Positions 46,118-56,760 are shown, numbered from the stretch's first letter. The stretch is DNA of 64,000 nucleotides from Myxocyprinus asiaticus (GCF_019703515.2 NC_059368.1:28885289-28949288); one strand, 5' to 3'. Program-made: numbers and translations. Notes: generated by a model not told the origin, from the sequence alone.

Positions 46118-47361
46118 GCCGTGGCAGGATGTGTTTAATTGCCTTGGTCTGCTTCCTCACCATCAAGAACTGATGGGCGAAACCCTTGGGAGATGGGCGC
46201 ATCAAGAAAGTGGACTTTCTCGGTGTCACGTATCTCCGCAAGGTTGAGCCACAGGTGCCGCTCTTGGACCATAAGAGTGGACATCGTCTGGCCCAGGGCA
46301 CGTGCCGTGACCTTCGTCGCACGTAAGGCGAGGTCGGTCACAGTGTGCAGTTCCTGCATCAGCCCTGGGTCAGTCCTACCCTCGTGCAGGTCTTTTAGCG
46401 CCTTGGCCTGATGGACCTGCAGGATGGCCATGGCATGCAGGTCAAAAGCGGCCTGACCCGCGGCCTTGTAAGCCTTCGTCATTAAAGAGGAAGAGAACTT
46501 ACAGGCCTTGGAAGGGAGCCTTGGTCGGTCGCGCCAGGTGGCTGTGCCCTGTGGGCATAAATGCACCACTATGGCACGCTCTACCTGAGGGAGCTCGACA
46601 TATCCCTTAGCCGCTCCACTGTCGAGGGTAGTCAGAGTGGACGAGCCCACGAAGCGTGTATGGGCAGTAAAAGGTGCCTTCCACGACTTTGTTAGCTCCT
46701 AGTGCACTTCCGGGAAGAAAGGCACTGGGGTGGGGCGCAGCTGTGAGTCACGCTCCAAGCCCAGAAACCAATCATCCAGCCGCGAACTCTCAGGGCAGGG
46801 TGGAGGGTTCCACATCAGCCAATATTTGCAGCTGCCCGGGCAAGCATGGCTGCCATCTCATCATCCGCCTCATCCTGTGAAGATTCGTCCACTTCCAATA
46901 ACAGAAGCCCACCCTCCGATGCCGTGACTGAAAGCTCATCCTCATCACGAGCCGCGAATGACACATTAAACCCGCCCTGAGGCAGACCGCCTGCATCGCT
47001 CGACAGCTCATCCGGACAGAACGAGCGTGCTGGGGGATGGGAGGTCTGTGGGGGCTGAGCCGGCGGAAACACTCCCATGTCCACATCCAGATCACCCGCA
47101 GTGCTTGCCGATCCGGCCGGCTGAACGTCAGCCCAAGATGGACCAGTTTGGGTGCTTCACGAAGAAGGAAGTGAGCCGATACCGCAATGTTCTCATGGGC
47201 ATGTTCTCGCAATGTGACCAAAACCCTTCCATGAAAGCCGCCTCTGCGTGCTGGCGCACCAGACACTCAAGGCAGATTTCATGGATATCTGGAGGGGAGA
47301 GATAACAGCCAAATCCAGTAGCGCAAACACAGGAGGACATCTTTAAAAAGATGGCAAGCAT
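46089..47361 (-). pseudogene. DIRS Gag-like protein, broken
   Basis: The N-terminal section (47128-47361) starts near 'FLKMSSCVCATGFGCYLSPP' and has a Cys/His array (ICLECLVRQH ... SHCENMPMRTL) shared with copies A and C. The middle (46815-47084) is 'DMGVFPPAQPPQTSHPP...' rich in acidic residues. The C-terminal section (46135-46650) reads 'GYVELPQVERAIVVHLCP', 'KAYKAAGQAAFDLHAMAILQ' and 'LALRATKVTARALGQTMSTL'. The frames are separated by at least two shifts. Transcription would start from the right ITR TATA box on the minus strand. Confidence 0.82.
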
Positions 47362-47568
47362 TTGCGCAAGCTCTTTTAGAAGGAAAATATACTCTTTCTT
47401 GAATATACTCTTTTAGCACCTGCAGACTCAGGCTACTGAAGCACCCAGGGGAAGCACAGCACTCAACCGTGCAAGGGTGACCGCTGATATGCGGCGTAAA
47501 TATCCAGCAGCGTAGCAAGAGGTGAGGGGACAAACACACACACATGCATTCGGGGTCCGAAGACAAAA

Positions 47569-47726
47569 TCTGAGTGAGTGATGCACGGCATCTCCTTTTA
47601 TACCCGTATGTCCAGGGCAGAGAGTGGCATGCAAATTCCACTCACCAATTTTCATTGGCCTTTTCTATTTTAAGCAAAGGTGATTGGGGCTCTCAAGATC
47701 GAACCCCTAGTGTCACTACATCGACA
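47569..47726 (-). repeat. Right ITR of DIRS copy B with promoter
   Basis: Mirror copy of 43081-43239. Its minus-strand TATA box ('gggtataaaaggagatgc', about 47591-47608) lies some 240 bp upstream of the gag frame and is the likely promoter for the coding strand. Confidence 0.9.
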
Positions 47727-47754
47727 AAATGTTGAGTGAGTGACAGACAGGGAA

Positions 47755-47928
47755 CTCTACGTTTTCAGAAATATCGTATTCTTGTGGACAGGGCCTATGA
47801 TGGTAAAATAATTGCACTAAAATCCATAATTAAACAACACCCTTTGCAGCTTTTGAGAGAAGAAAAGACAGTCCCTCAATATCACTGGTTCTATTATTTG
47901 CACAGTGTGTGTGTGGGTGTGTGTGTCA

Positions 47929-47959
<31 letters not shown>

Positions 47960-48560
47960 AAAAGATGAAAATGAGGGAGAAGAAAACATTGGTAGTGTGA
48001 TGAAAATCCTTCCACGACTGTCCTTAAGGAGCTTCAGGATAAACAAAGACATAGAGATGAGAAAGAGAGCGTGGATGAATGACAGAAAGCTGCAAAGTGA
48101 CAAGGATCATGTATTGGTGATTGATTCTCATGTGACTGGTGAACAAAACAAAGGTTGGTGTCACTGATGGAGTCTTTGCTGTGCATGTTTCTTCTTGTTG
48201 TTCAGAGTTTAGAAACAAGTGACGTCAAAAACATCAGACTCCCCTCAGTCAGACTGATCGACAGACTCATTACAGTTCTCAGTGTGAGCTCCTGAAAACC
48301 TCCCCAATCACATACCCTCCAGACACACACATTTATGCTTTGACACATCAATGCACTGTGGCCTTAATTAAAGAGCTTAAAACTGGAGTCTTGTGACTTT
48401 TAGTCCATATCTGTTCGCTTTAAGACCATCTACTGTATATGCTAGTGTACTCCTAAAAATGGACCTTAACTCAAAAGTAACCTTTAGCAGATATACATTT
48501 TAATTCACAGTCTTTCTCTTCTGGGACAACAGCATAAAAATATTAATGACTCATCTTGCA
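47755..48560. other. Unassigned non-coding DNA with GA repeat
   Basis: Contains a (GA)n microsatellite at 47928-47953. The ORF 47736-48167 crosses it and shows no domain. Confidence 0.4.
47928..47953. repeat. (GA)n microsatellite
   Basis: About 13 GA units following a TG-rich stretch. Confidence 0.95.
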
Positions 48561-48780
48561 TTAGGGTTGCATGGTAGTATCGTGGTTCTAAAGCTTCAAA
48601 ATACCAAGATATCTGTAAAGAGTCAGTCCATCTCAAGTGGTCCAATACAGGTTGCTTGACCATTTTTAATTTTCCTTTTTTTTTTTTTTTTCTTTGATTA
48701 CCACGATGTATTGGTATTGCAAACCCATCAGTTTTTTATTTTACTTGGTTTAACCATGATGGCCATCTTTGTGTCATGGC

Positions 48781-48908
48781 CAGTGTTGGGTGTAATGCAA
48801 GTAATGCAATTACATTTCAGACAGAGCAATTAGTACAGTAATCTAATTACACTGTAGAAGATGTAATTAATAATTAATTACTTTTTTAGAGTAACTTACC
48901 CAACACTG
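48781..48908. mobile_element. Short hAT MITE in left arm
   Basis: A 128-bp element with inverted ends CAGTGTTGGG and CCCAACACTG, flanked by gtcatggc (48773-48780) and gtcatgac (48909-48916), an 8-bp target duplication with one change. The right arm of the surrounding inverted repeat contains the uninterrupted site ('gtgtgccatgacacaaag'), which proves that this is an insertion and gives its target. Confidence 0.9.
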
Positions 48909-49018
48909 GTCATGACACACAACAAACTTTGGTTATACAGCTGTTTATGGAAACCTCAGTATCTCAGCTCAGGATGGTCCTAGCTCCTTGGAACAAAAAC
49001 TGATCTCTAGAGCACATT

Positions 49019-49477
49019 TGTAAAGTATACTCAGACTTGAGGATGATGTTTGAACCCAAGCCGGTATTTATTGACACACAAAGACAGCAGGTAAGTGATG
49101 GCGTGACAGTACTGGGTTGTGGTGGTGATAGTTTATGTGATGAAGACTAATGCTGATAGAGATGGTGACTTTCCTTGAGGTGGAGGGTTTGCAACAACGA
49201 AGCTTGCGTTGAGAAGGACACTGGAGTTGCTGGAGAGTAAACGTTTGGAGTAGAAGAGTCGCTGGAGAGGAGAGGAATCGTTATGGTGTTTAACGCTGGA
49301 GATACAGGTAAGTGAGTCTGTACATGAAGTTGAGACAAGACACAGAATGGAAGGGGAGTGAGGTTTATATAGAGGGGTTGATTGATGCAATGATTGGAGG
49401 CAGGTGTGGGTGATCAGCACTCAGGAGAGTGAGAGGGTTGAGTGAAATTGGTAGGTGGGTCAGAAGGGTCCGTGACA
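49019..49477 (-). mobile_element. Solo LTR in left arm
   Basis: 459 bp, minus strand from TGTCACGGACCC to ACTTTACA, flanked by perfect 5-bp duplications acatt (49014-49018 and 49478-49482). On the minus strand a TATA box 'cctctatataaacctc' and an AATAAA signal in 'tcaataaataccgg' lie in the expected order. The empty site is preserved in the right arm ('ccttgtaatttgctttag'). Gypsy-like by structure. It is a different family from the solo LTR at 33-497. Confidence 0.88.
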
Positions 49478-49990
49478 ACATTACAAGGTACATGAACATA
49501 TATAAACATGTTCTTGTTCCTTAGACTTAGAACTTAAGTCAATGTAATGCTCAAGATTGCTCAAAGTTCCACTTTTAGGGTCAATTTATAATGGGAAGGG
49601 TTCGAGTCTTAGTCTTGATTTTTTTAGGGGGTACCTAGGTAAGTAGAGTGTGCATGCAGAACATTTCAAGTTTAAGATTTCTCTCTTTTTTTCTTTTTCT
49701 TTTTTTTGAGAAAGTGCAATTTTTTAAAATAGCTAGGGCTAGTAGAAATCTGGGGAAAAGTTCTTTATTCATGCATTTTGAGAAATGAACAGATATAAGT
49801 ATAACAAATGATCAAATGAACAGTATTTTACAGTAATTATGTTTATGATTGACATACAATAGCTTATGCTTGTCATTGAGGTCTAAAATGGTACTGCTTT
49901 TGATATTGGCAACAGTGAAGCATGATCTATCACAAGGTTCTTCAAAAAGTTCATAAACAAAAGCATTTAGTTTGAAGTAATGAACTGTAT

Positions 49991-50743
49991 GTGGAGTTTA
50001 AAAATCAGCACCCAGAGTTAAAGATAGGGAGATCAAAATTTTGTGAACTGAGGCCAAAATGTTGTGTGCTGGCAGGAGCATCTGGAACTCACACTGTCTG
50101 TGTCTGCACACAACATCAAAACATCAAGTTGATGGTTGAGTCAGTAAAGCTAAAAGTGGACTACAAGGACCTGATGGAACTTCTAGTCTGTGACATAAAC
50201 AGTTATGACTGTATGCTCAACTATTGTGACCAGTGTCTGGGTATAGAGGCCTTACTGCAGATGCTTGAAGTGTCAGACAAAGATGACACACTTGATAACA
50301 TCACTTTTAAGCAGTGGGTTATGACTGACAGAGCAGATATGATCACTGTTATTCTCCTCAGGGATGAATTCTCTGTTTCTCTGGCTGAGAAACTCAATGT
50401 GTTAAAGACACACCACTGGTTGAGGACATCAGCATGGAAAACTGATGTTTTTGTAAAATTCTTCCACCCACCTGGACCAAGAACATCATTCAAAATGTCT
50501 ACTGAGGACAAAGTGTGGGTTCCCATGAACAATGTTCTCAGAAAACTGACACCTGCCGAATTGACTACTGTTACCGGACGCTCACACAATATTTCAGAGA
50601 GACTGAGTGAGGAAATCTCACACAAAACATGTACATGTAAAATACTGTTCAATTTTGTGATTTGTTATGCTTATATTACATATGTGCATTTCTCAAAATG
50701 CATGAATAAAGTAGGCTTTTCCCCAGATTTCTACAAGCCCTAG
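49991..50743 (+). pseudogene. Partial transposase-like ORF in inverted-repeat element
   Basis: An open frame of 250 codons with no upstream ATG (it opens after a TGA at 49973; the nominal start is GTG). The N-terminal part has 'KIGRSKFCELRPKCCVLAGA', 'SGTHTVCVCTQHQNIKLM' and 'YCDQCLGIEALLQML', then 'ITFKQWVMTDRADMITV'. The end has 'KVWVPMNNVLRKLTPAELT' and 'VTGRSHNISE'. I recall these two blocks, in this order but separated by a longer acidic-residue-containing catalytic-like section, in a family of large uncharacterised proteins repeated in hydra, aphids and corals. Here the middle appears deleted. I cannot name the superfamily. Probably a non-functional remnant of the element's own transposase. 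Confidence 0.5.
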
Positions 50744-50800
50744 CTCTGTAACCAATGGAATCTCAAACCAAATTTTTTTACAGCAAAAATAGAGAACTTA

Positions 50801-52398
50801 CATTTGAAGTCAGAAGTTTACATACACTTAGGTTGAAGTCATTAAAATTCATTTTTAACCACTCCACAGATTTAATATTAGCAAACTATAGTTTTGTAAA
50901 TTCTACTTTGTGCATGACACAAGTAATTTTGCCAACAATTGTTTACAGACAGATTGTTTCACTTTTAATTGACTCTATCACAATTCCAGTGGGTCAGAAG
51001 TTTACATACACTAAGTTAACTGTGCCTTTAAGCAGCTTGGAAAATTCCAAAAAATGATGTCAAGCCTTTAGACAATTGGCCAATTAGCTTCTGATAGGAG
51101 GTGTACTGAATTGGAGGTGTACCTGTGGATGTATTTTAAGGCCTACTTTCAAACTCAGTGCCTCTTTGCTTGACATCATGGGAAAATCAAAAGAAATAGG
51201 CCAAGACATCAGAAAAAAAAATTGTGGACCTCCACAAGTCTGGTTCATCCTTGGGAGCAATTTCCAAATGCCTGAAGGTACCACGTTCATCTGTACAAAC
51301 AATACTACGCAAGTATAAACACCATGGGACCACAAAGCCATCATACCACTCGGGAAGGAGACGCATTCTGTCTCCTAAAGATGAACATAATTTGGAGCGT
51401 AAAGTCCAAAGGACCTTGTGAAGATGCTGGAGGAAACAGGTAGACAAGCATCCACAGTAAAACGAGTCCTATATGGACATAACCTGAAAGGCTGCTCAGA
51501 AAGGAAGAAACCACTGCTCCAAAACAGCCATAAAAAAGCCAGACTACAGTTTGCAAGTGCACATAGGGACAAAGATCTTACTTTATGAAGAAATGTCCTC
51601 TGGTCTGATTAAACAAAAATGAACTGTTTGGCCATAATGACCATCATTATGTTTGGAGGAAAAAGGGTGAGGCTTGCAAGCCGAAGAACACTATCCCAAC
51701 CGTGAAGCATGGGGGTGGCAGCATCATGTTGTGGGGTGCTTTGCTGCAGAAAGGACTGGTGTACTTCACAAAATAGATGGAATCATGAGGAAGGAAAATT
51801 ATGTGGATATATTGAAGGAAAATCTCAAGACATCAACAAGGAAGTTAAAGCTTGGTCGCAAATGGGTCTTCCAAATGGACAATGACCCCAAGCATACCTC
51901 CAAAGATGTGGCAAAATGGTTTAAGGACAACAAAGTCAATGTATTGGAGTGGCCATCACAAAGCCCTGACCTCAAACCAATAGAAAATTTGTGGGAAGAA
52001 CTGAAAAAGCATGTACGAGCAAGCAGGCCTACAAACCTGACTCAGTTACACCAGTTCCGTCTGGAGGAATGGGCCAAAATTCCAGCAAATTATTGTGAGA
52101 AGCTTGTGGAAGGCTACCCAAAACATTTTACTCAAGTTAAACAATTTAAAGGCAATGTTACCAAATACTAACAAAGTGTATGTACATTTCTGACTCACTG
52201 GGAATGTGATGAAAGGAATATAAGCTTAAATAAATCTTTCTCTCTACTATTATTCTGACATTTCACATTCTTAAAATAAAGTAGTGATCCTAACTAACCT
52301 AATACAGGGAATGTTTTCTATGATTAAATGTCAGGAATTGTGTAAAACTGAATTTAAATGTATTTGGCTAAGGTGTATGTAAACTTCTGACTTCAACT
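50801..52398 (+). mobile_element. Tc1/mariner element with IR/DR ends (Sleeping Beauty-like)
   Basis: About 1.6 kb. Each end has two direct repeats inside the inverted repeat: outer 'gaagtcagaagtttacatac' (about 50807) and inner 'gggtcagaagtttacataca' (about 50991) at left, with their mirrors 'tgtatgtacatttctgactc' (about 52177) and 'tgtatgtaaacttctgactt' (about 52373) at right. This is the IR/DR organisation of the salmonid/cyprinid Tc1 group. A TA precedes the left end (50799-50800), while the right side reads tt, a mutated TA. It interrupts the right arm of the large inverted repeat. Confidence 0.93.
51178..52171 (+). pseudogene. Tc1 transposase, inactivated
   Basis: The start ATG at 51178 gives MGKSKEIGQDIRKK, then an A-run slip (about 51214) shifts the frame. 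51224-51421 continues the paired HTH DNA-binding region ('DLHKSGSSLGAISKCLKVPR', 'GRRRILSPKDE'). A deletion near 51415 causes another shift. In the catalytic domain the first Asp (WSD, about 51605) is present, but the following Glu codon is TAA. The second Asp lies in FQMDNDPKHTS and the catalytic Glu in PIENLWEELKKHV (both in 51674-52171, ending QFKGNVTKY). So a DD34E transposase with at least three frame breaks and two stops. Confidence 0.93.
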
Positions 52399-53016
52399 GT
52401 TTTCTGTGAAAATTCCAGGTTCCTATCTGGTCCCCCACCAGAGATTTTCAACCCGAAAGTGAGGGGAATTTAAAAAAATTGCACTTTCTCACCCCCATAA
52501 AAAAAGAAAAAGAAAAAAAGAGTGATGCCTCAAACCTGAATGTTCTGCATGCACACTATACTTATCTAGGTACCCCCTAAAAAACTGAAGAGTGAGACTT
52601 GAACCCTTTCCATTATAACTTGACCCTAAAAGTGGAACTTGAGCAATCTTGAGCATTACATTGACTTAAGTTCTAAGTCTAAGGAACAAGAATGAGCAAA
52701 ATGTTTATATATGTACATGTACCTTGTAATTTGCTTTAGATGTCAGTTTTTGTTCCAAGGAGCTAGGACCATACTGAGCTTAGATATTGGGGTTTCCGTA
52801 AGCAGCTGTATAATCAAACTTTGTTGTGTGCCATGACACAAAGATGGCCAGTGTGGTTAAACCAAGTAAAATAAAAATAAAAAACTGGTGGTTTTGCAAT
52901 ACCAATACACAGAGGTAATCACTAAAAAAAAAAAAAAAAAAATTAGAAAAATAAAAAAATAGTCAAGCAACCAACTTTACAATTATTGGACCACTTGAGA
53001 TGGACTGACTCTAAAT

Positions 53017-55593
53017 CAGTGGTTCTCAACCATTTTTTCTACTCGGCTGCACTACGGTCCAAGTGCAAGTCTCAAGGGCCGTATATAATTTACATATGAC
53101 GTCATCAATGCAAACCAACTGGATATAATATTATGGTATTAGTATTTAATAATATGAATATCATGATACCTAGATAATTACATTTAAACCAAGTATAATA
53201 CTATTCATTGTTATGTATATTCCTAGTAAGCATGAAGAGTCACTTGTAAGTTTCAGAGATTTTAATAATACATTAAGGAGGACAAGCAAACAATGCCAGT
53301 GTGTTACATTACAGGCAGCCTCTAGTGTAGTCTACACACTCTTGTTCTTCATCTTTTATAGGCACTAGCATATGGAACCACAGTGCTATCTTGTGGACAG
53401 TAATTACTTATACAAGAACACAACGCTCACAATTGATGGGACACCTGATGTTTTTGGGAGCTGACCGATTTGGTGAAATTCGGCTCGAAAGGAGTCACAG
53501 CACAATTAAATTGTGACTGTAAGTTGCAGTCTGTAAGACGCGCACGAAAGTGTGACTTGATGCGCGACATTGCAGAAAATGTGCGTTCGCAAATGTATGT
53601 TGATCCAAATATGGAAAGCACTTTCGAACTTAATAATCTGAGGTTCTGTCCAGGGATGTTTCACCACATTTCTGTAACTGAGGATGCTTGCTGCACTGTA
53701 TGGGTGTTTCCTCTTGCCTGAACAACCATCAATTCATCTTCAAGTGGGTGGTTGGGCAAACCGAAAGTTGCAGCCAAGTCCTTGATTTTTTCCACAGGGA
53801 AAGAGAATGGCTCTCTGATGAAATGTCCAGCAAATTGAAGTTTCTCAAAATCTGAAAAATGAGAGATTAATGTTTCTTTCATTTGATTGACAGTTGCAAC
53901 AAATCTTTCTCTCTGTTGTGTGTCCAACACACAACAGCTTCGTTTTGAAACTCTCAATACAGCACAACAGGTCATCGACAAGTTTTCCGTCACCTTGGAG
54001 TTTCAGATTTAGCTTGTTTAGGTGAAATGTGATGTCTGCAAGAAAGGCAAGATTGGTTCTCCATTCCTTGTCTCTCAAGACTGGAAATCTCTCTCCCTCA
54101 CCAATGTCATCAAGAAAGTGAACTATCTCTGGGAGTAAAGCCAGAAAGTGATTTTAGACCTTTCCCTCGACTTAGCCATCTCACTTCGCTGTGCAGAACG
54201 AGGTCTCCGTAGGCACCATCCAATTCGTCCAACAATGCAACAAACCAGCGGTGCAGTAGTGGGTGTGCTCGAATGAAGTTGACCACCTTGACCACAGTGT
54301 CAATAAACTTCATGAGGTATCCATCAGCTAACTTGCTGCACAGTGCTTGCTGATGCACAATACAGTGAAATGCCAACAATTCAGGGTACATTTTTCACAT
54401 TTCAGCAACAAGACCCTTGTGTTTTCCCGTCATTGAGGGTGCACCATCAGTAGTGATGGAGACAACGGAGGATGCCAGTATGTTCATGTCTTTGCATGCT
54501 TCACTAAATGCTCTATGAATGTCTTCACCCCTTGTTCGTTCATGAAGCGATTTCAATGCCAATAAATCTTCCGTAACCTCAAACGTTCCTGAATTCACAC
54601 ATCTCACCGAAATGCAAAGCTGAGCAACGTCTCAGATGTCTGTTGATTAATCTGCTGAAGAGAGTGTTGAAGCAGTGGCTAGCTTAGTTTTTAGTTGTTC
54701 TGTCAAGTTCTCAGACATTTCTGAAATTTGACATGTAACTGTGTCATTACTATTATCTCTCTCTTGTTGCTCAGATCATCAAATAGACATTGTGATTCCA
54801 GAAAACAGTTCTTATCTAGTTCCCCATCACTGAATGTTTTGCCGAGTTTGGCAAGGAGCCATGAAATTTTGAACATTGCTAATGTCACGGCCTGGGACAG
54901 ATTTAAACTAGCTCGCATTATATTCAGTTCAGCAAACGCATTTTTTTTTCAAGATTAGTTATCTTGAGAGCTCTGTCCTGAAATCCAGGTGGGTATTTCT
55001 TGTCAAATATTGCATGGGTGGTATCGAAATGTCTTTTGACATTGTAGGTTTTGCATATGCCCAGTACTTTATTACAGAGCAAACAGAAAGGCTGCCCATC
55101 TCGATCAGTGATAGCAAACTAGTTCTTCCATTCTTCCAGCACTCTCCTACCTTCGCTGCTGATGCTTCAACTCTTCTTGTTTGCATGTGTTCCTTCGCTG
55201 GCATTTTCCTCATTTCGTTTCTCTCCCCTAATAACAAATTTGTCCATTTTGATCCCTAATTTGAACTAATGGCTGCTGATGACTGTTTTAATTCTGCCAA
55301 AGCACGCGCTTGCATGTGCTCGTTAACTGCATAACTGCGTGAGTTACGTGCTCACATAGTAGGTCTGCACATGTCTAAAAATAATATATCACCCAAATTA
55401 TTTTATATTACACAAAAATTTTATAGCTCAAACTTATATTTGTTTAATACATATATAATATAATAATATTTAAAAATGAAAAGGAATTGTAAAACTGAAA
55501 GTTATTATTTAAATGTGGGTGGCATATTGTGGGCCACACTTCCATGCGTGACGGGCCGCATGAGGCCCGTGGGACGCAGGTTGAGAACCAATG
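53017..55593 (-). mobile_element. hAT element (Charlie-like), near full length
   Basis: 2.58 kb with 15-bp inverted ends cagtggttctcaacc (53017-53031) and ggttgagaaccaatg (55579-55593; one mismatch). Flanks ctctaaat (53009-53016) and ctctaatg (55594-55601) agree at 6 of 8 positions, an old 8-bp duplication. It carries one decayed transposase gene on the minus strand and interrupts the right arm of the large inverted repeat next to 'gatggactgact'. Confidence 0.9.
53427..55237 (-). pseudogene. hAT transposase, broken (GTF2IRD2/ZBED5-like lineage)
   Basis: Collinear frames on the minus strand cover most of a hAT transposase. N-terminal part (54959-55237): 'FRTELSR'-side and CWKNGRTSLLS-like sequence. 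54395-54607: 'SVVSITTDGAPSMTGKHKGL', where D of TTDGAP is the expected first catalytic Asp. 54110-54391: 'ELLAFHCIVHQQALCSK', then 'VVNFIRAHPLLHRWFVALLD' and 'LHSEVRWLSRGKGL'. C-terminal part (53427-53621): 'STYICERTFSAMSRIKSHFR', the hATC dimerisation motif. At least five frameshifts or stops. The lineage is the one from which vertebrate GTF2IRD2 and ZBED5-type proteins were domesticated. This copy is dead. Confidence 0.88.
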
Positions 55594-55601
55594 CTCTAAT
55601 G

Positions 55602-56152
55602 TGGTAGTACTGTAAGTAATGTTGTATGTGTGGTAGTTAATATTATTTTCTGTGCTACAATGTATATTTAATTTAAAGAGTCCAAAAGTGTTCACATTTA
55701 GAGAAATATTGGAGGATTCTCATATTTTAACTTTATAAATAATTATAATTCATATAAATTTTCCACTAAAATTATGTGACCTGAAGCGCTAAAGCACTCT
55801 AATACTCTCACAGAGTTTAAGAAGTTGGAATCTCATTCCAAATATGATCTGGGGGGTACCCTAAAGGGGACCTTTTTTGGACCTCTAGTTAAAATTAATT
55901 TTGGGTGTATAATTCAATTGTACCCTAAGGGCCTATTGTGTACTTTTATAGATACATTTAAATGTTTTGTTCCTCTGGGAAACACACACACACACAAAAC
56001 TTTTTATCACCTTAAGGGTACAAATATATACATAAAACAAAGGTATAGCACCCCAGTGATGGCTTGGTACCTTAAACGGTCCCTTTTTTCCAAAGGTGTT
56101 TAATATATTTCTACATCATATACTTCACTAAATATTGATTCTGGAAGTCTGG
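55602..56152. other. Repeat-like DNA, unassigned
   Basis: May include the rest of the large element's right arm, but no convincing match to the left arm outside 48600 is seen. 55850-56095 has internally echoed 'ggtaccctaaa' and 'gggtacaaatata' phrases like a known fish repeat; the ORF there has no domain. Confidence 0.35.
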
Positions 56153-56294
56153 ATCAAAAATAAATAAATAAATAAATAAAATAAAATGTCAAACCTGGGA
56201 GACAAAGATATAAGTTAAATAAATTTAAAAAAAATAAAATAAAATACTCTTATAGGAAAAAACAACTTTTTCTGTTAAAAAAAAAAAAAAAAAA
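56153..56294 (+). repeat. Direct repeat, copy 1
   Basis: An AT-rich block running from a TAAA array through 'gtcaaacctgggagacaaag' and 'atactcttataggaaaaaac' to an A tract. It recurs almost unchanged at 58815-58940, in the same orientation. Confidence 0.92.
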
Positions 56295-56760
56295 TGCCTG
56301 GTTGATGACAGAGGTCAACAGAGAATGGCCAGACTGGTTCGAGCTGACAAACAGGCGATGGAAACTCAGTAACTGCCCACTGCAGCCTCAGCTTTCAGTT
56401 CTTGGCTGACAGAAGTGGAACCCGACATGGTCTTCTGCTGTTGTAGCCCATGCATTCACCTCAAGGTTCGACATGTTGTGCATTCTGAGATGCTATTCTG
56501 CTCACTACAATTGTACAGACCTCTGTCATCAACATAGTGTTTCCGTCCACAGAACTGCCGTTCACTGGTTGTTTTTTTTTTTTGTTTGTTTGTTTTTTTT
56601 TTTTTGGCCCCATTCTAAGTAAATTCTAGAGACTGTTGTGCATGAAAATCCCAGGAGATCAGCAGTTACAAAAATACTCAAACCAGCCTGTCTGGCACCA
56701 ACAATCATGGTCAAAATGGTAGATGTGAACATTAATTGAAGCTCCTGACCCATATCTGAA
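56295..56760 (-). mobile_element. Tc1-like transposase remnant, rearranged
   Basis: On the minus strand a frame (56562-56753) reads 'VGARQAGLSIFVTADLLGFS' and 'TVSRIYLEW', the N-terminal HTH of a Tc1-like transposase. Beyond it, in other frames, come sequences for 'RQFCGRK..VDDRG' and an 'RRPCRVPLLSAKN'-like region. At the far end the 'gatgacagaggtcaacagag' segment (coding for the RGQRRMARLVRADR-type block) appears out of order, so the copy is rearranged. A T/G-rich tract interrupts it at about 56571-56603. Confidence 0.7.

Larger units (their letters stand above)
43029..47754 (-). mobile_element. DIRS1-like retrotransposon, copy B, both termini present
   Basis: A DIRS element of 4.7 kb on the minus strand. 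The inverted terminal repeats lie at 43081-43239 and 47569-47726 and are nearly identical mirror copies. The internal complementary region is at about 43309-43415: its first half mirrors the outer left end (43029-43083) and its second half mirrors the outer right end (47708-47754), the arrangement used for circular-intermediate formation in DIRS elements. Each ITR holds an inward TATA box ('gggtataaaaggagatg'). Gag and the recombinase are recognisable, but most of RT is deleted and stops are present. No direct target duplication is evident, as expected for YR elements. Confidence 0.92.
48563..53016. mobile_element. Large inverted-repeat DNA element, with nested insertions
   Basis: The left arm (about 48600-49790) and the right arm (about 50690-50800 plus 52400-53016) are reverse complements along their length. 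Examples: 'gtggtccaatacaggttgct' region against 52960-53000, 'ttacttggtttaaccatgat' against 'gtggttaaaccaagtaaaat', 'atgctcaagattgctcaaag' against 'aacttgagcaatcttgagca', and 'gtagaaatctggggaaaag' against 'cttttccccagatttctac'. The spacer holds a partial transposase-like ORF (49991-50743). Insertions: a hAT MITE and a solo LTR in the left arm, and a Tc1 and a hAT in the right arm. The left end may be 'agggttgcatggtagtatcg' (48563). The right end is uncertain. Confidence 0.75.
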
